Under the pieces are notes generated by a model. It had not been told where the DNA came from, did no database searches, and worked only from the letters and a program-made list of their open reading frames with translations. Positions 8,097-16,934 of a stretch of DNA of 64,000 bases are shown piece by piece (within the stretch, counting starts at the first letter, position 1; each line of letters begins with the position of its first letter). The translations under genes were made by a program, and so were the position numbers. This stretch comes from Haliscomenobacter hydrossis DSM 1100. GTDB taxonomy: Bacteria > Bacteroidota > Bacteroidia > Chitinophagales > Saprospiraceae. The stretch lies in NCBI RefSeq assembly GCF_000212735.1, contig NC_015510.1:5209001-5273000 (forward strand), given 5' to 3'.

Positions 8097-10178
8097 ATGA
8101 CTGTTATCAATACCAAATTATCCATACCACAAAAGACCTTGCTTGAAGCTTTTCGCTTGATGGCTACCGCCAAAAGTATGTCCGAGTTGTACGAAGAAAA
8201 CTTCAAGCTGGTATCCAAATACGTGCACGCCACTTCCCGCGGCCACGAAGCCATCCAGTTGGCCCTGGGCATGCAATTGCTGCCCCAGGACTACCTTTTT
8301 CCCTATTATCGCGACGACGCCATGCTGCTCAGCATTGGTATGCGCCCTTATGAATTGATGTTGCAGTTGTTGGCCAAACGTGATGATCCCTTCTCGGGAG
8401 GGCGTACTTATTACGCGCATCCAAGTTTGAAAGACCCTAATAAACCCAAAATTCCGCATCAATCTTCAGCTACCGGCATGCAAGCCATACCCGCCACTGG
8501 CGTAGCCCTGGGTTTTTGGTACCGCGAAGCCCGGGCCTTGACCAAAGATTATCCGCTTGAAAAACCCATTGTGGTGTGCTCACTTGGCGATGCTTCGATG
8601 ACCGAAGGGGAAGTTTCTGAAGCCATGCAAATGGCGGTATTGAAAAAACTGCCGATCCTGTATTTGGTACAAGACAATGGTTGGGACATTTCCGCCAGCG
8701 CCGCTGAAGTGAGGGCCCAAAGTGCGGCGGAATACGCGGCAGGTTTCAAGGGTTTGGAAACCCGCAGCATTCATGGCAACGATTTTTTTGCATGCTATGA
8801 GACGCTGCGAGAAGCCATTGCAACGATGCGGCGGGAGCGGCGGCCTTTTTTGGTACACGCCGAAGTTCCGCTGTTGAACCACCATACCTCTGGCGTCCGC
8901 AAAGAATGGTACCGCGATGACCTGGAAGGGCACCTGTTGCGGGATCCCTTCCCACTGTTTTGGCAATACTTGATGGAAGATGGCATCGCCAGCGAAGCCC
9001 AACTGCAAGAGATCAACGCCCGTGCCCAAGCGCAGGTCAAGGCCGATTTTGAGGCTGCACAGCAAGCTGAAGACCCCTCTCCCGCTTCGCTCTACCTGCA
9101 TGATTTCGCCCCAACCTCGGTTACCGAAGAGAAAGGACAACGCCAGCCCGCACAAGGCTCAGAAGTGGTCATGGTGGATTGCGCGCTACACGCCGTAGAA
9201 GAATTATTACAAAAGTATCCCGAATGTTTGATGTACGGTCAGGATGTGGGAATGCGACTGGGAGGCGTGTTTCGGGAAGCCGCTACCCTGGCCCAAAAAT
9301 TTGGCAAAGAGCGCGTGTTTAATACCCCTATTCAGGAGGCATTCATCATTGGCAGCACAGTGGGCATGTCGGCCATTGGGTTAAAACCCATCGTAGAGGT
9401 GCAATTTGCGGATTACATTTGGCCAGGGCTCAATCAGTTGTTTACCGAAGTCAGCCGTTCCTGCTACCTCTCCAATGGCAAATGGCCAGTGAGTTGTGTG
9501 ATTCGGGTACCCGTTGGTGCGTATGGCAGTGGCGGGCCTTACCACAGTTCCAGCGTAGAATCGGTATTGAGCAATATCCGGGGCATCAAAATTGTGTACC
9601 CCAGCAATGGTGCAGACATGAAGGGCTTGATGAAAGCTGCTTACCACGATCCCAATCCGGTGGTCGTACTGGAACACAAGGGTTTGTATTGGTCAAAAGT
9701 AAAGGGCACCGAAGCCGCCAAAGTTGTAGAGCCCGATGTGGATTACATCATCCCTCTGGGCAAAGCCAGAATAGCCCTAGCGGCCAGTAAAGACCGTGCA
9801 GCCCATGACAATACGCTTTTTGTAGTCACCTATGGCATGGGTGTCCATTGGGCTTTGAATGCGGCCAAAAACTATCCAGGACAAATCGAAATCCTCGACC
9901 TGCGTTGCATAGCGCCGCTGGATGAAGAAGCCATTTATACCGGAGCCGAAAAACACGGACGAGTACTGGTCATCACCGAAGAACCGGTGAACAGCAGTTT
10001 TGCGCAAAGCATTGCCGCCCGGATCCAGCAGCAGTGTTTTAAGTTTTTGGATGCGCCGGTAACTACGATTGGGGCGGCGAATTTGCCGGCCATTCCGCTG
10101 AGCGAGGTGTTGGAAAAAGAGATGTTGTTGAGTGCGGAGAAGGTGGCTGTGGAGATGGGGAAGGTGTTGGGGTTTTAG
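8097..10178 (+). CDS. Fused 2-oxoacid dehydrogenase E1 alpha/beta (branched-chain type)
   Basis: A 693-aa fusion. Residues 1 to about 330 match E1 alpha, with the thiamine-diphosphate segment GDASMTEGEVSEAMQMA near 163 closing at VQDN (the usual GDG reads GDA). Residues from about 350 match E1 beta (LMYGQDVG, FNTPIQEAFIIGSTVGM, PVGAYGSGGPYHS, IEILDLRCIAPLD). It would decarboxylate branched-chain or similar 2-oxo acids and hand the acyl group to an E2 lipoyl protein, which is not in this window. The fusion is common in Bacteroidota. It follows the paaZ/crotonase genes, so all three feed acyl-CoA metabolism. Confidence 0.88.
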   Translation: MTVINTKLSIPQKTLLEAFRLMATAKSMSELYEENFKLVSKYVHATSRGHEAIQLALGMQLLPQDYLFPYYRDDAMLLSIGMRPYELMLQLLAKRDDPFSGGRTYYAHPSLKDPNKPKIPHQSSATGMQAIPATGVALGFWYREARALTKDYPLEKPIVVCSLGDASMTEGEVSEAMQMAVLKKLPILYLVQDNGWDISASAAEVRAQSAAEYAAGFKGLETRSIHGNDFFACYETLREAIATMRRERRPFLVHAEVPLLNHHTSGVRKEWYRDDLEGHLLRDPFPLFWQYLMEDGIASEAQLQEINARAQAQVKADFEAAQQAEDPSPASLYLHDFAPTSVTEEKGQRQPAQGSEVVMVDCALHAVEELLQKYPECLMYGQDVGMRLGGVFREAATLAQKFGKERVFNTPIQEAFIIGSTVGMSAIGLKPIVEVQFADYIWPGLNQLFTEVSRSCYLSNGKWPVSCVIRVPVGAYGSGGPYHSSSVESVLSNIRGIKIVYPSNGADMKGLMKAAYHDPNPVVVLEHKGLYWSKVKGTEAAKVVEPDVDYIIPLGKARIALAASKDRAAHDNTLFVVTYGMGVHWALNAAKNYPGQIEILDLRCIAPLDEEAIYTGAEKHGRVLVITEEPVNSSFAQSIAARIQQQCFKFLDAPVTTIGAANLPAIPLSEVLEKEMLLSAEKVAVEMGKVLGF

Positions 10179-10237
10179 GGCAAGTGTTTTAAATGTCTAA
10201 TTTGATTGCCACAAAATTTGCGCTTTTCCCGTTATTC

Positions 10238-10594
10238 ACTCACATTATGTATTTTTTCACCGCAGAGTAAAAGAGGACACGCGGAGTTCCGCGGAGTTTT
10301 TAGTTTTAAAGAGTTCGCCACCTTTGGTGGCTGGAGTTCGGGGTCCTGGAATATTTCGCTAAAGATCAAGTCAAGAAAAATAGGACTTCGAAGGGGAATG
10401 AACCATCCTTCAGCAATAGCGACCTCCGTGGCCTCTCCACACCGCAGGTGCCCTCAAAAAACTCCGCGGAACTCCGCGTGTACTCCGTTACTCTGCGGTA
10501 AAACAAATTGCGGTTAAATTTAAATCGCGGGATGTATCAGTGATGACCATCTTCTTACATCAGAAGTTTATGAACAGTACTACGTAATGTGAGT
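10238..10594. repeat. Nested inverted-repeat element filling a 448-bp gap
   Basis: The gap between 10179 and 10626 has no convincing gene. Outer arms ACTCACATTATGTA (10238-10251) and its near complement (10581-10594) enclose inner arms of about 44 bp (10259-10302 and 10455-10499) made of ccgcagagt / cgcggagtt units. The central loop is about 150 bp. The two nested pairs suggest a discrete element rather than a terminator. Confidence 0.75.
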
Positions 10595-10626
10595 TTCCTT
10601 ATTGATATGAAACAATTCCGAATCCA

Positions 10627-11151
10627 ATGAATACAAACTTCATCCAAATATTTATCCCCCTCTTTGCTCTACCTATTTTGCTTTCCGGGCAAAGCCCAAC
10701 GTTCACTTACGACCCACAAAGAATCAGCAAAACCGTCCGGCAAATCGCCAAAGACATTGCCAAGGAAAATGAAATCCATGGAGATGCGGTGTGGGTTGTG
10801 GCAGCAAAAACCCCTCAATACCGCCGATTTGAAGGATTGTATACAAAAGCCAGCTTAGAAGAGTTGATTGAACTGGTGGAGCACCCCAATCCCGCCGTCC
10901 GAGGGTACGCTTTTTGGGGCTTGGCCAAACGACATTATGAAAAGCTGGAAGCCATCTTTATATCTCATGCCGCCGATGAGCAGCTCGTCTACCAGATTGA
11001 GGGCTGCAAAGGGGCGAAAATACCAGTAATTGATTTTATGCGTTGGGTGGTTACACCAGAAATGATTGATTGGGATTGTAAAAAATTGGATGCTGCTGCA
11101 TTAAATAGATTAGAGGAAAGACGAAAGATGATTATGAAAACAAAAAAATGA
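10627..11151 (+). CDS. Exported HEAT-like protein of unknown function
   Basis: A 174-aa protein with a signal peptide (residues 1-22, ending LLSGQ). The middle contains a HEAT-like helix pair (LEELIELVEHPNPAVRGYAFWGLAKRHYEKL), in which charged helices are followed by the typical P-xVR-xxA turn. The C-terminus is strongly basic (RRKMIMKTKK). It overlaps the next gene by 4 bases (ATGA), which implies translational coupling. I do not recognise the family. It is likely periplasmic or surface exposed. Confidence 0.65.
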   Translation: MNTNFIQIFIPLFALPILLSGQSPTFTYDPQRISKTVRQIAKDIAKENEIHGDAVWVVAAKTPQYRRFEGLYTKASLEELIELVEHPNPAVRGYAFWGLAKRHYEKLEAIFISHAADEQLVYQIEGCKGAKIPVIDFMRWVVTPEMIDWDCKKLDAAALNRLEERRKMIMKTKK

Positions 11152-11528
11152 TTAATAAACTTGCAAAACCACAAGATCAAATGAAACAAATCCTTGACGA
11201 AATCGAGCCTGAAAAACCAATCCCCGGAAAGGTATTTTCAATTTTATCTTTTGCCTTTTCCATCCTGGCTTCATTTTTCTTTATCCTACTATTGATCCAG
11301 AGCTGGCTCTTTTTTTCAAGGAGGGAATACTATCGTCATTCACCCGAGATACTGGTTTGGAGTGTGGAAATCGCCTGTCTATTGGGGGTTACATTTGCTA
11401 CTGTTAGTCTGATTAGAAAAGAAAAACTCCGCCACTTTAAGGCAATAGGTGTATTTTTAAATTTTTTGATTTTCGGGCTGATCTTGGGCTTTTTTCTATA
11501 TGCGGTGATCCTCGACATGAACCGATAA
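11148..11528 (+). CDS. Small membrane protein of unknown function
   Basis: A 126-aa protein with a charged N-terminal stretch of about 30 residues and three hydrophobic segments (roughly residues 30-52, 68-86 and 98-120). Its ATG overlaps the stop codon of the HEAT-like gene, so the two are made together and may act together at the envelope. No recognisable motif. A shadow frame on the other strand shows no protein-like features. Confidence 0.6.
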   Translation: MINKLAKPQDQMKQILDEIEPEKPIPGKVFSILSFAFSILASFFFILLLIQSWLFFSRREYYRHSPEILVWSVEIACLLGVTFATVSLIRKEKLRHFKAIGVFLNFLIFGLILGFFLYAVILDMNR

Positions 11529-11571
11529 TAGCAACCCACGCTTATTCAATGTGTTATGAGACATTGCATAA

Positions 11572-11685
11572 CTAACCTGTTTCTGCCTCGAACATATATG
11601 CAATCACTTGCGTTACAACATTATACTCCTGCTGATGTGCTGCTGCAGCATGGTCCGTAAGTTCGAGTTTTCGGTCTTTTGCCAT
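11572..11685 (-). CDS. Possible 37-aa small protein or gene remnant
   Basis: The reverse strand encodes MAKDRKLELTDHAAAAHQQ and then EYNVVTQVIAYMFEAETG before a TAG. The composition is protein-like (helical, mixed charge) and a purine-rich stretch precedes the ATG. No family recognised; it could be the tail of a decayed gene. It is the only candidate in the 213-bp gap after the membrane-protein gene. Confidence 0.2.
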   Translation of the reverse strand: MAKDRKLELTDHAAAAHQQEYNVVTQVIAYMFEAETG

Positions 11686-11741
11686 CAAAATCTCAACAGC
11701 AAAGAACCAAAACCCACGAACCCACGAACCCTCACCTCCTC

Positions 11742-12131
11742 TCACTCATACGACACAATCGTCGTAATGTAACTGCCCGGATAACCCAATCTTTCCAGAT
11801 CAGCCTTTAGGCGCTCCGCCTCAGCTCTACTCTTGAAGGTTTTTTTCGATTCCACGATCCAAACTTGTTCACAAGGTTGATAGCGCGCTGCCAGGCTATT
11901 GTGGAAATGATAATTGCGCGGGTCGGTATCGCGCAATACCGCAACCTGTACGCGATATTCCAGTCCGGTTGTGGTGTTGAATACAGGAAGCGCCTTAGGT
12001 TTTGGTTTGGAGTCATAAGCGCTTGGCAAGTTGTCACAATACACGGGCTTGGATTTTACCGGGCTTTGTGCAAATCCTTTCAGGCTAAAAACCAAAAGGC
12101 AAATTGTTGGGAATAGGAATTTTTGAGACAT
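11742..12131 (-). CDS. Exported SPOR-like protein
   Basis: A 129-aa protein from ATG 12131 (MSQKFLFPT), with a signal peptide ending KGFAQ; an in-frame ATG lies 9 bases upstream. The C-terminal 75 residues (LEYRVQVAVLRDTDPRNY ... WIVESKKTFKSRAEAERLKADLERLGYPGSYITTI) have the length and pattern of a SPOR domain, which binds denuded peptidoglycan glycans at division sites. The match is by eye. It stands alone between two genes on the opposite strand. Confidence 0.6.
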   Translation of the reverse strand: MSQKFLFPTICLLVFSLKGFAQSPVKSKPVYCDNLPSAYDSKPKPKALPVFNTTTGLEYRVQVAVLRDTDPRNYHFHNSLAARYQPCEQVWIVESKKTFKSRAEAERLKADLERLGYPGSYITTIVSYE

Positions 12132-12303
12132 GGTCCACATTTTAACAAATGGTAAATGATTATGATTTAGCTGTTGAACTTATCTTCTCAGCAATATTAA
12201 TAAGTAGCCTCGAATTTGACGCAAAAACGCTGAAAAGTATCTACTTTTCCAACCTACAAATTCTAATTGAATAGCGTTTACTGATCATTTAAAACACATT
12301 CAC

Positions 12304-13542
12304 ATGCACAAAAAGTTGCCCTACCTTTTGATATTGTTGACCTTAGCGCTGAGTTGCTCCCGCAAAACAGCGGTTATGAAGCAATCCGACGAAGCACTGC
12401 GTACCTTAGCCGATGCACTGGCCCACAAATACATCATCATTGATGGCCACGTGGATTTGCCCTATCGCCTCAAAGTGACCAACTTTCAACTCACCCGCCA
12501 GTACATTGGGATTCCCGTAGAAACCAAAGAAGGTGACTTCGATTATGTACGCGCCAAAAAGGGCGGACTGAGTTGCCCCTTTATGTCCATTTATATTCCC
12601 TCTTCGTATCAATTGAATGGCAAAGCCAAGTTGTTGGCGGATTCGCTGATCGATATGGTAAGTGGGATTGCGCGGGAAATTCCCGACAAGTTTAAAATTG
12701 CCCTTTCTCCAGCGGAGGTCGAAGCCAATTTTAAACAAGGGCTAATTTCACTTCCCATGGGTATGGAAAATGGTGCCCCCATCATGGACGACCTGGCCAA
12801 TGTGGCCTATTTTCACCGCCGGGGTATCCGGTACATCACGCTGACTCACGGCAAAGACAACCAAATTTGTGATTCTTCCTACGACACTACGGGCACCTGG
12901 AACGGGCTAAGCCCTTTTGGTGAAAAGGTAGTCGCTGAAATGAACCGGGTCGGCATCATGGTGGATGTATCGCACATTTCGGACAGCTCCTTTTTTGATG
13001 CCATCAAAATCACCAAAGCACCGGTGATTGCTTCACATTCGTCCTGCCGCAAGTTTACCCCCGGCTGGCAGCGCAACATGAGCGATGACCAATTGATGGC
13101 CTTGAAAAAAAATGGCGGCGTCATCCAAATCAACTTTGGATCGACCTTCCTGGATTCAAAAATCCCGGAATACAACAACAAAAAGCGGGATGAATTGAAT
13201 GAATTGCTGAAAAAGGCGGGATTGAAAGATACTGACGCTGCAGCAAAACCGATCATCGAAGAGTTTGGCAAAAAGAATCCCAAACTCTACGCCGATGTCA
13301 AAACCGTAGCCGATCACATCGATCACGTGGTGAAATTGATCGGTATTGACCACGTCGGTTTGGGTTCCGATTATGATGGTGTAGGCGACTCCTTGCCCAC
13401 CGGACTCAAAGATGTATCGCAATACCCCAACCTGATTTTTGAACTGTTGAAACGCGGCTACAGCGAAGAGGACATCGCCAAGATTTGCTCGAAAAATGTG
13501 CTGCGGGTATGGAAGGCGGTGGAGAAAGTAGCGGGGAGATAA
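12304..13542 (+). CDS. Membrane dipeptidase (peptidase M19) lipoprotein
   Basis: A 412-aa zinc dipeptidase with a lipobox (LALSC, Cys18), so it is probably anchored in the envelope. Metal-binding motifs are IDGHVDLP (His49, Asp51), MGMENG (bridging Glu), DVSH, IASHSS and GIDHVGLGSDYDG, all as in renal-dipeptidase-type enzymes. These hydrolyse dipeptides, often with a D-residue at the C-terminus. It is a single gene, convergent with glgC, and the two are separated by an inverted repeat that begins at its stop codon. Confidence 0.9.
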   Translation: MHKKLPYLLILLTLALSCSRKTAVMKQSDEALRTLADALAHKYIIIDGHVDLPYRLKVTNFQLTRQYIGIPVETKEGDFDYVRAKKGGLSCPFMSIYIPSSYQLNGKAKLLADSLIDMVSGIAREIPDKFKIALSPAEVEANFKQGLISLPMGMENGAPIMDDLANVAYFHRRGIRYITLTHGKDNQICDSSYDTTGTWNGLSPFGEKVVAEMNRVGIMVDVSHISDSSFFDAIKITKAPVIASHSSCRKFTPGWQRNMSDDQLMALKKNGGVIQINFGSTFLDSKIPEYNNKKRDELNELLKKAGLKDTDAAAKPIIEEFGKKNPKLYADVKTVADHIDHVVKLIGIDHVGLGSDYDGVGDSLPTGLKDVSQYPNLIFELLKRGYSEEDIAKICSKNVLRVWKAVEKVAGR

Positions 13543-13675
13543 GTTGAAAAGTTTAGGGTTGAAAAGTATGGGTAGTACAAAATTCGAGATTTGAACTGAT
13601 GAAGGAACTTCATTTATGGCTCAGATCTCGCGTTACCCCAACTTTTCAACTTTTCAACCCCTAACTTTTCAACTT
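13541..13675. repeat. Intergenic inverted repeat, gttgaaaag class
   Basis: The left arm (13541-13575) consists of gttgaaaagtttaggg units; the right arm (13633-13675) is complementary with a few mismatches. The loop also carries cgagat against atctcg, extending the stem. It sits between two convergent genes, so here it could serve as a bidirectional terminator. Confidence 0.75.
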
Positions 13676-13679
13676 CTTC

Positions 13680-14951
13680 CTACGCCAACCCAATCTTCGT
13701 CCCGTTCGGGATCACGGCTTTTTTCTTCAGTACCACGATCCCGTCCCGGATCACGTAGGTACTGGTTTCCATGTCTCCCAAAGAATGGTGGCCTTTGATG
13801 ATCACATTATGGCCAATGCTGCAGTTTTTGTCCACGATGGCGTTCTCGATGTAACAATCTTTACCGATGCCCATGGGGATCTCCGCTGCTTCGATCTGCT
13901 CCAGCGACTCGTAATAATCGGCTCCCATGAGGATGGCATTGTTGATTTCGGTGCCCTCGCCAATGCGTGAGCGAATCCCCACGATGGCCTTGTCAATCTT
14001 TTTGGCGTGAATGATACAGCCTTCCGCTACCAGGGTACGGTTGAAGAATGTACCATAAATTTTGGAAGGTGCCAATGGCCGGGGCCGGGTGAACACCGTC
14101 GCATTTTTATCAAAAAGATTGAAGTCAGGAATTGGATCCGTGAGGGCGATGTTGGCTTCAAAGAAAGAAGCAATGGTACCAATGTCCGTCCAGTAACTGT
14201 CAAAAGCGTAGCTGGCTACTTTGAAGTTGTTGTTGATGGCGTAAGGAATGATCTCCTTGCCAAAGTCCGTCGCGTCAGGATTTTCTTCAAACAGGCGCTC
14301 CAGTACTTCTCTTTTGAAGACGTAAATACCCATAGAAGCCAGGTATTCTTTGCCCTTGGAAGTATATTTTTCCTCTAACGGCGAACGCCAGGCAGGGAGA
14401 ACATCCTTTTTGGGTTTTTCCGTAAAGTCTTCGATGTACTGATCCTGATTTACTTTGAGGATACCGAACTCCGAAGCCTCTTTTGCCACCACGGGAATGG
14501 TGGCGATGGTCAGGTCTGCCCCTTTGTCCAGGTGGTAAAAGGCCAGCTCTTTAAAATCCATTTGGTATAATTGGTCACCGGAAAGGACCAAAATGTAGTC
14601 AAAATCGTGATTGACCATGTGGTGCATCGATTGACGTACCGCGTCTGCCGTTCCTTGAAACCAGTTGGGAGAATTGGGTGTTTGTTCAGCGGCCAAAATA
14701 TCTACAAAGCCATGTGTAAACATGTCGAAGGTGTAGGTATTTTTGATGTGCTGATTGAGTGAAGCCGAATTGAATTGGGTCACCACAAACATCCTGCGTA
14801 CTCCTGAGTTCAGGCAGTTGGAAATCGGGATGTCGATCAGGCGGTACTTGCCAGCAATAGGCACCGCTGGCTTGGAGCGTTGCTCGGTAAGTGGATACAG
14901 CCGCGAGCCAGCCCCACCGCCAAGAATAAGTGCAATCATTTTCACTTCCAT
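13680..14951 (-). CDS. glgC: Glucose-1-phosphate adenylyltransferase
   Basis: A 423-aa enzyme that makes ADP-glucose from glucose-1-phosphate and ATP, the committed step of glycogen synthesis. The N-terminus has LGGGAGSRLYPLT and the activator/substrate segment RSKPAVPIAGKYRLIDIPISN; LSGDQLYQMD is the metal site, and the C-terminal third is a left-handed beta-helix with hexapeptide repeats (IGEGTEINNAILMGADYY). An internal ATG at 14939 (MIALILGGG) is an equally good start. glgA lies 86 bp upstream on the same strand, so the two are likely an operon in the order glgA-glgC. Confidence 0.95.
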   Translation of the reverse strand: MEVKMIALILGGGAGSRLYPLTEQRSKPAVPIAGKYRLIDIPISNCLNSGVRRMFVVTQFNSASLNQHIKNTYTFDMFTHGFVDILAAEQTPNSPNWFQGTADAVRQSMHHMVNHDFDYILVLSGDQLYQMDFKELAFYHLDKGADLTIATIPVVAKEASEFGILKVNQDQYIEDFTEKPKKDVLPAWRSPLEEKYTSKGKEYLASMGIYVFKREVLERLFEENPDATDFGKEIIPYAINNNFKVASYAFDSYWTDIGTIASFFEANIALTDPIPDFNLFDKNATVFTRPRPLAPSKIYGTFFNRTLVAEGCIIHAKKIDKAIVGIRSRIGEGTEINNAILMGADYYESLEQIEAAEIPMGIGKDCYIENAIVDKNCSIGHNVIIKGHHSLGDMETSTYVIRDGIVVLKKKAVIPNGTKIGLA

Positions 14952-15037
14952 ACGAATTTAGGTTGGAGTATCCAGGTTTTTAAAATTTTGTGGTAACCCC
15001 TGATTTATCAAAAAATCGATCCCCTGTAAGGTGATTC

Positions 15038-16465
15038 TTATAGATTTTCGTAAATTTCAATGTATTGCTCTGCCGCTTTTTCCCAGGAGAAATCTACCCC
15101 CATGATGCGCTGCCGAACCTGATCAAAATGAGCCTGATTGTGGTACAACTCATGCGCCCGATAAACCGCAATAGTAGCGTCATCCAATGAAAAATTGTCG
15201 AAGCGAATGCCGCGTCCAGGCAGTTCGGGTTCGGCGATATCGATGACCGTATCACTGAGTCCACCCACCGAACGCACAATGGGCACGGTTCCATAGCGCA
15301 TGGAATACATCTGGTTTAAGCCACAAGGCTCTACCCTTGAAGGCATCAAGAGGAAGTCGGCTCCGGCGTACAACTGGTGGGCCACGCCTTCATTGTAGGC
15401 CAACATCACGGCGCAACGTTTGGTGAAACGCCATTGTAAACTGGCCAAAGCCTCATGGATGTGGGGTTCACCCGTACCCAGGATCAAAAAGCTGACGCCC
15501 AACCCCTCATTTAAAACCCTTGCAATGAGATCAGGAATCAGGTCCGCACCTTTTTCGCGCACCAGTCGGCCAATAAAGGTAATGACCGGTAAATCCAGAT
15601 CAGCGTTAAAATGCTGTTGCAAAACTTGTTTGTTCCTGGCTTTAAAAGCACCAATATCACCTTCGAAATGATGTGGTAAATAGGTGTCTATGGCCGGATC
15701 CCAAACATCGGCATCAATCCCATTGAGGATGCCCACACATTTGGTCGCCTCGGCACGCAGCAATCCTTCCAGGCCATTGGAGTATTCCATTAGTTCCTTG
15801 AGGTAAGTCTGTGAAACCGTAGTCACTTTCCAAGCACATTTGATGGCCGAAGCCAATGGATTGATTCCTCCCCCCCAGTCGATCAAACCCGAAGCACTGG
15901 CCTCAAATGCGGGCAACAAGACGTGTTTGTCCCAACCAAAAGCGCCGTGGTACTCACCATTGTGAATGGTAAATACCGTAGGAATTTGGCTGATGGCCCG
16001 GTATTCCAAACTATGCTGCAGCATAAATGGGATCAAACCCGAGTGGTGGTCATGACAATGAATCACTGCCGGTTTTGCCGACATATTCAATACCCAATTC
16101 AGAATGGCTTGTTGAAAGAACACCCAACGTTCAGCGTTGTCATTGTACCAACCGGTGGTATCTCCATAAATCCCCGGCCGGTCAAATTTACCGGGAAGAT
16201 TGACTACATAGAGCGGAAAGCCCAGGCTGTCATTTTGCTCTTTTTCAATGGCAAAGGGGTAATAGATATTGTTGAGTCGGAAAGCACCAGCATACACCAA
16301 TTCAAACTGTCTGGCCATAAACCAGGGCAACTGATACTTTGGAATCACCGCTGCGGAAGCCCAGCCGCGATGACTCAGGTATTTCGGAAGAGCGCCTACA
16401 ACATCACCCAAACCGCCAGCTTTAGCCGCGGGGTAACATTCTGCACTGACGTGGAGTATTTTCAT
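15038..16465 (-). CDS. glgA: Glycogen synthase, ADP-glucose type (GT5)
   Basis: A 475-aa glycosyltransferase that extends alpha-1,4-glucan from ADP-glucose. The start at 16465 gives MKILHVSAECYPAAKAGGLGDVVGALP, in which KAGGLGDV binds ADP-glucose; the longer upstream frame is not supported. Other landmarks are THNGEYHGAFGWD, LNGIDADVWDP, FIGRLVREKGADL and the C-terminal retaining-GT motif MPSRVEPCGLNQMYSMRYG. Length is typical. It pairs with glgC downstream; no branching or debranching enzyme is in the window. Confidence 0.95.
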   Translation of the reverse strand: MKILHVSAECYPAAKAGGLGDVVGALPKYLSHRGWASAAVIPKYQLPWFMARQFELVYAGAFRLNNIYYPFAIEKEQNDSLGFPLYVVNLPGKFDRPGIYGDTTGWYNDNAERWVFFQQAILNWVLNMSAKPAVIHCHDHHSGLIPFMLQHSLEYRAISQIPTVFTIHNGEYHGAFGWDKHVLLPAFEASASGLIDWGGGINPLASAIKCAWKVTTVSQTYLKELMEYSNGLEGLLRAEATKCVGILNGIDADVWDPAIDTYLPHHFEGDIGAFKARNKQVLQQHFNADLDLPVITFIGRLVREKGADLIPDLIARVLNEGLGVSFLILGTGEPHIHEALASLQWRFTKRCAVMLAYNEGVAHQLYAGADFLLMPSRVEPCGLNQMYSMRYGTVPIVRSVGGLSDTVIDIAEPELPGRGIRFDNFSLDDATIAVYRAHELYHNQAHFDQVRQRIMGVDFSWEKAAEQYIEIYENL

Positions 16466-16616
16466 GGCAGAGTACGAGTTCGTGTTTTGTTGGAACATGG
16501 TAGTGAATACTGCTCTCAACAATCGTCAGTGCTAAAAATAGAATATTATCGGAGAAAAAAAGAAGGAAAGGGGAAATAAAATTTGGTAAAAAAAAACAAA
16601 ATTAATGATTCGAGGC

Positions 16617-16683
16617 TTAGGGCGTTCGAAGTTCGGGGGTTAGCACTTTACAAACCCTCGAACTTCGAACTTTATGACCCTAG
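16617..16683. repeat. Intergenic inverted repeat, gttcg class, overlapping the thx stop
   Basis: The left arm holds ttcgaagttcgggggtt; the right arm (from about 16650) holds the complement aaaccctcgaacttcgaa and continues into the thx stop codon (ccctag). On the minus strand it follows thx and precedes glgA, so it may end thx transcription. Confidence 0.65.
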
Positions 16684-16796
16684 GACGCTACCGTAGGTTC
16701 TTGCTTCTTGACATTTTTCCCTTTCTTTGGACGGGTGTTGCCATATGAACCCTGAAAGATTTTGCCGCGTAAGGTTCTTTTATCACCTTTTCCCAT
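16680..16796 (-). CDS. 30S ribosomal protein bTHX
   Basis: A 38-aa basic peptide, MGKGDKRTLRGKIFQGSYGN then TRPKKGKNVKKQEPTVAS. MGKGDKRT.RGKIF.GSYG..RPKK is the signature of Thx, a small 30S subunit protein that sits in the head of the small subunit; it is well known from Thermus and widespread in Bacteroidota. It is easily missed because of its size. A TACCTTTG promoter element lies 32 bp upstream of the ATG. Its stop codon overlaps the right arm of the neighbouring inverted repeat. Confidence 0.9.
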   Translation of the reverse strand: MGKGDKRTLRGKIFQGSYGNTRPKKGKNVKKQEPTVAS

Positions 16797-16827
16797 GACT
16801 TGTAATTTTTATAGTTTTAAAAGGCTG

Positions 16828-16835
16828 CAAAGGTA
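16828..16835 (-). promoter_or_regulatory. TACCTTTG promoter element of thx
   Basis: On the minus strand the sequence reads TACCTTTG, an exact TAnnTTTG match, 32 bp before the thx start codon. No clear -33 TTG motif at standard spacing was identified. Confidence 0.55.
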
Positions 16836-16934
16836 GTTGTTTTTTAAAGAAATGTAAAGACATTCCGGGGTTTCTGCTCCTTCGGTCTGGTTTTTTTATC
16901 TTTATGCTCAATTTTACACCTTAATAATAAATGC

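Noticed and set aside
10206-10517. An open frame of about 100 codons across the 10.2-10.5 kb gap
   Set aside because: It runs through both arms of the inverted repeat and codes for low-complexity sequence; it is a by-product of the repeat.
11711-11731. A short tandem stretch of cccacgaa units
   Set aside because: It resembles one arm of the gttcg-class repeats, but no opposite arm was found nearby, so I do not call an element.
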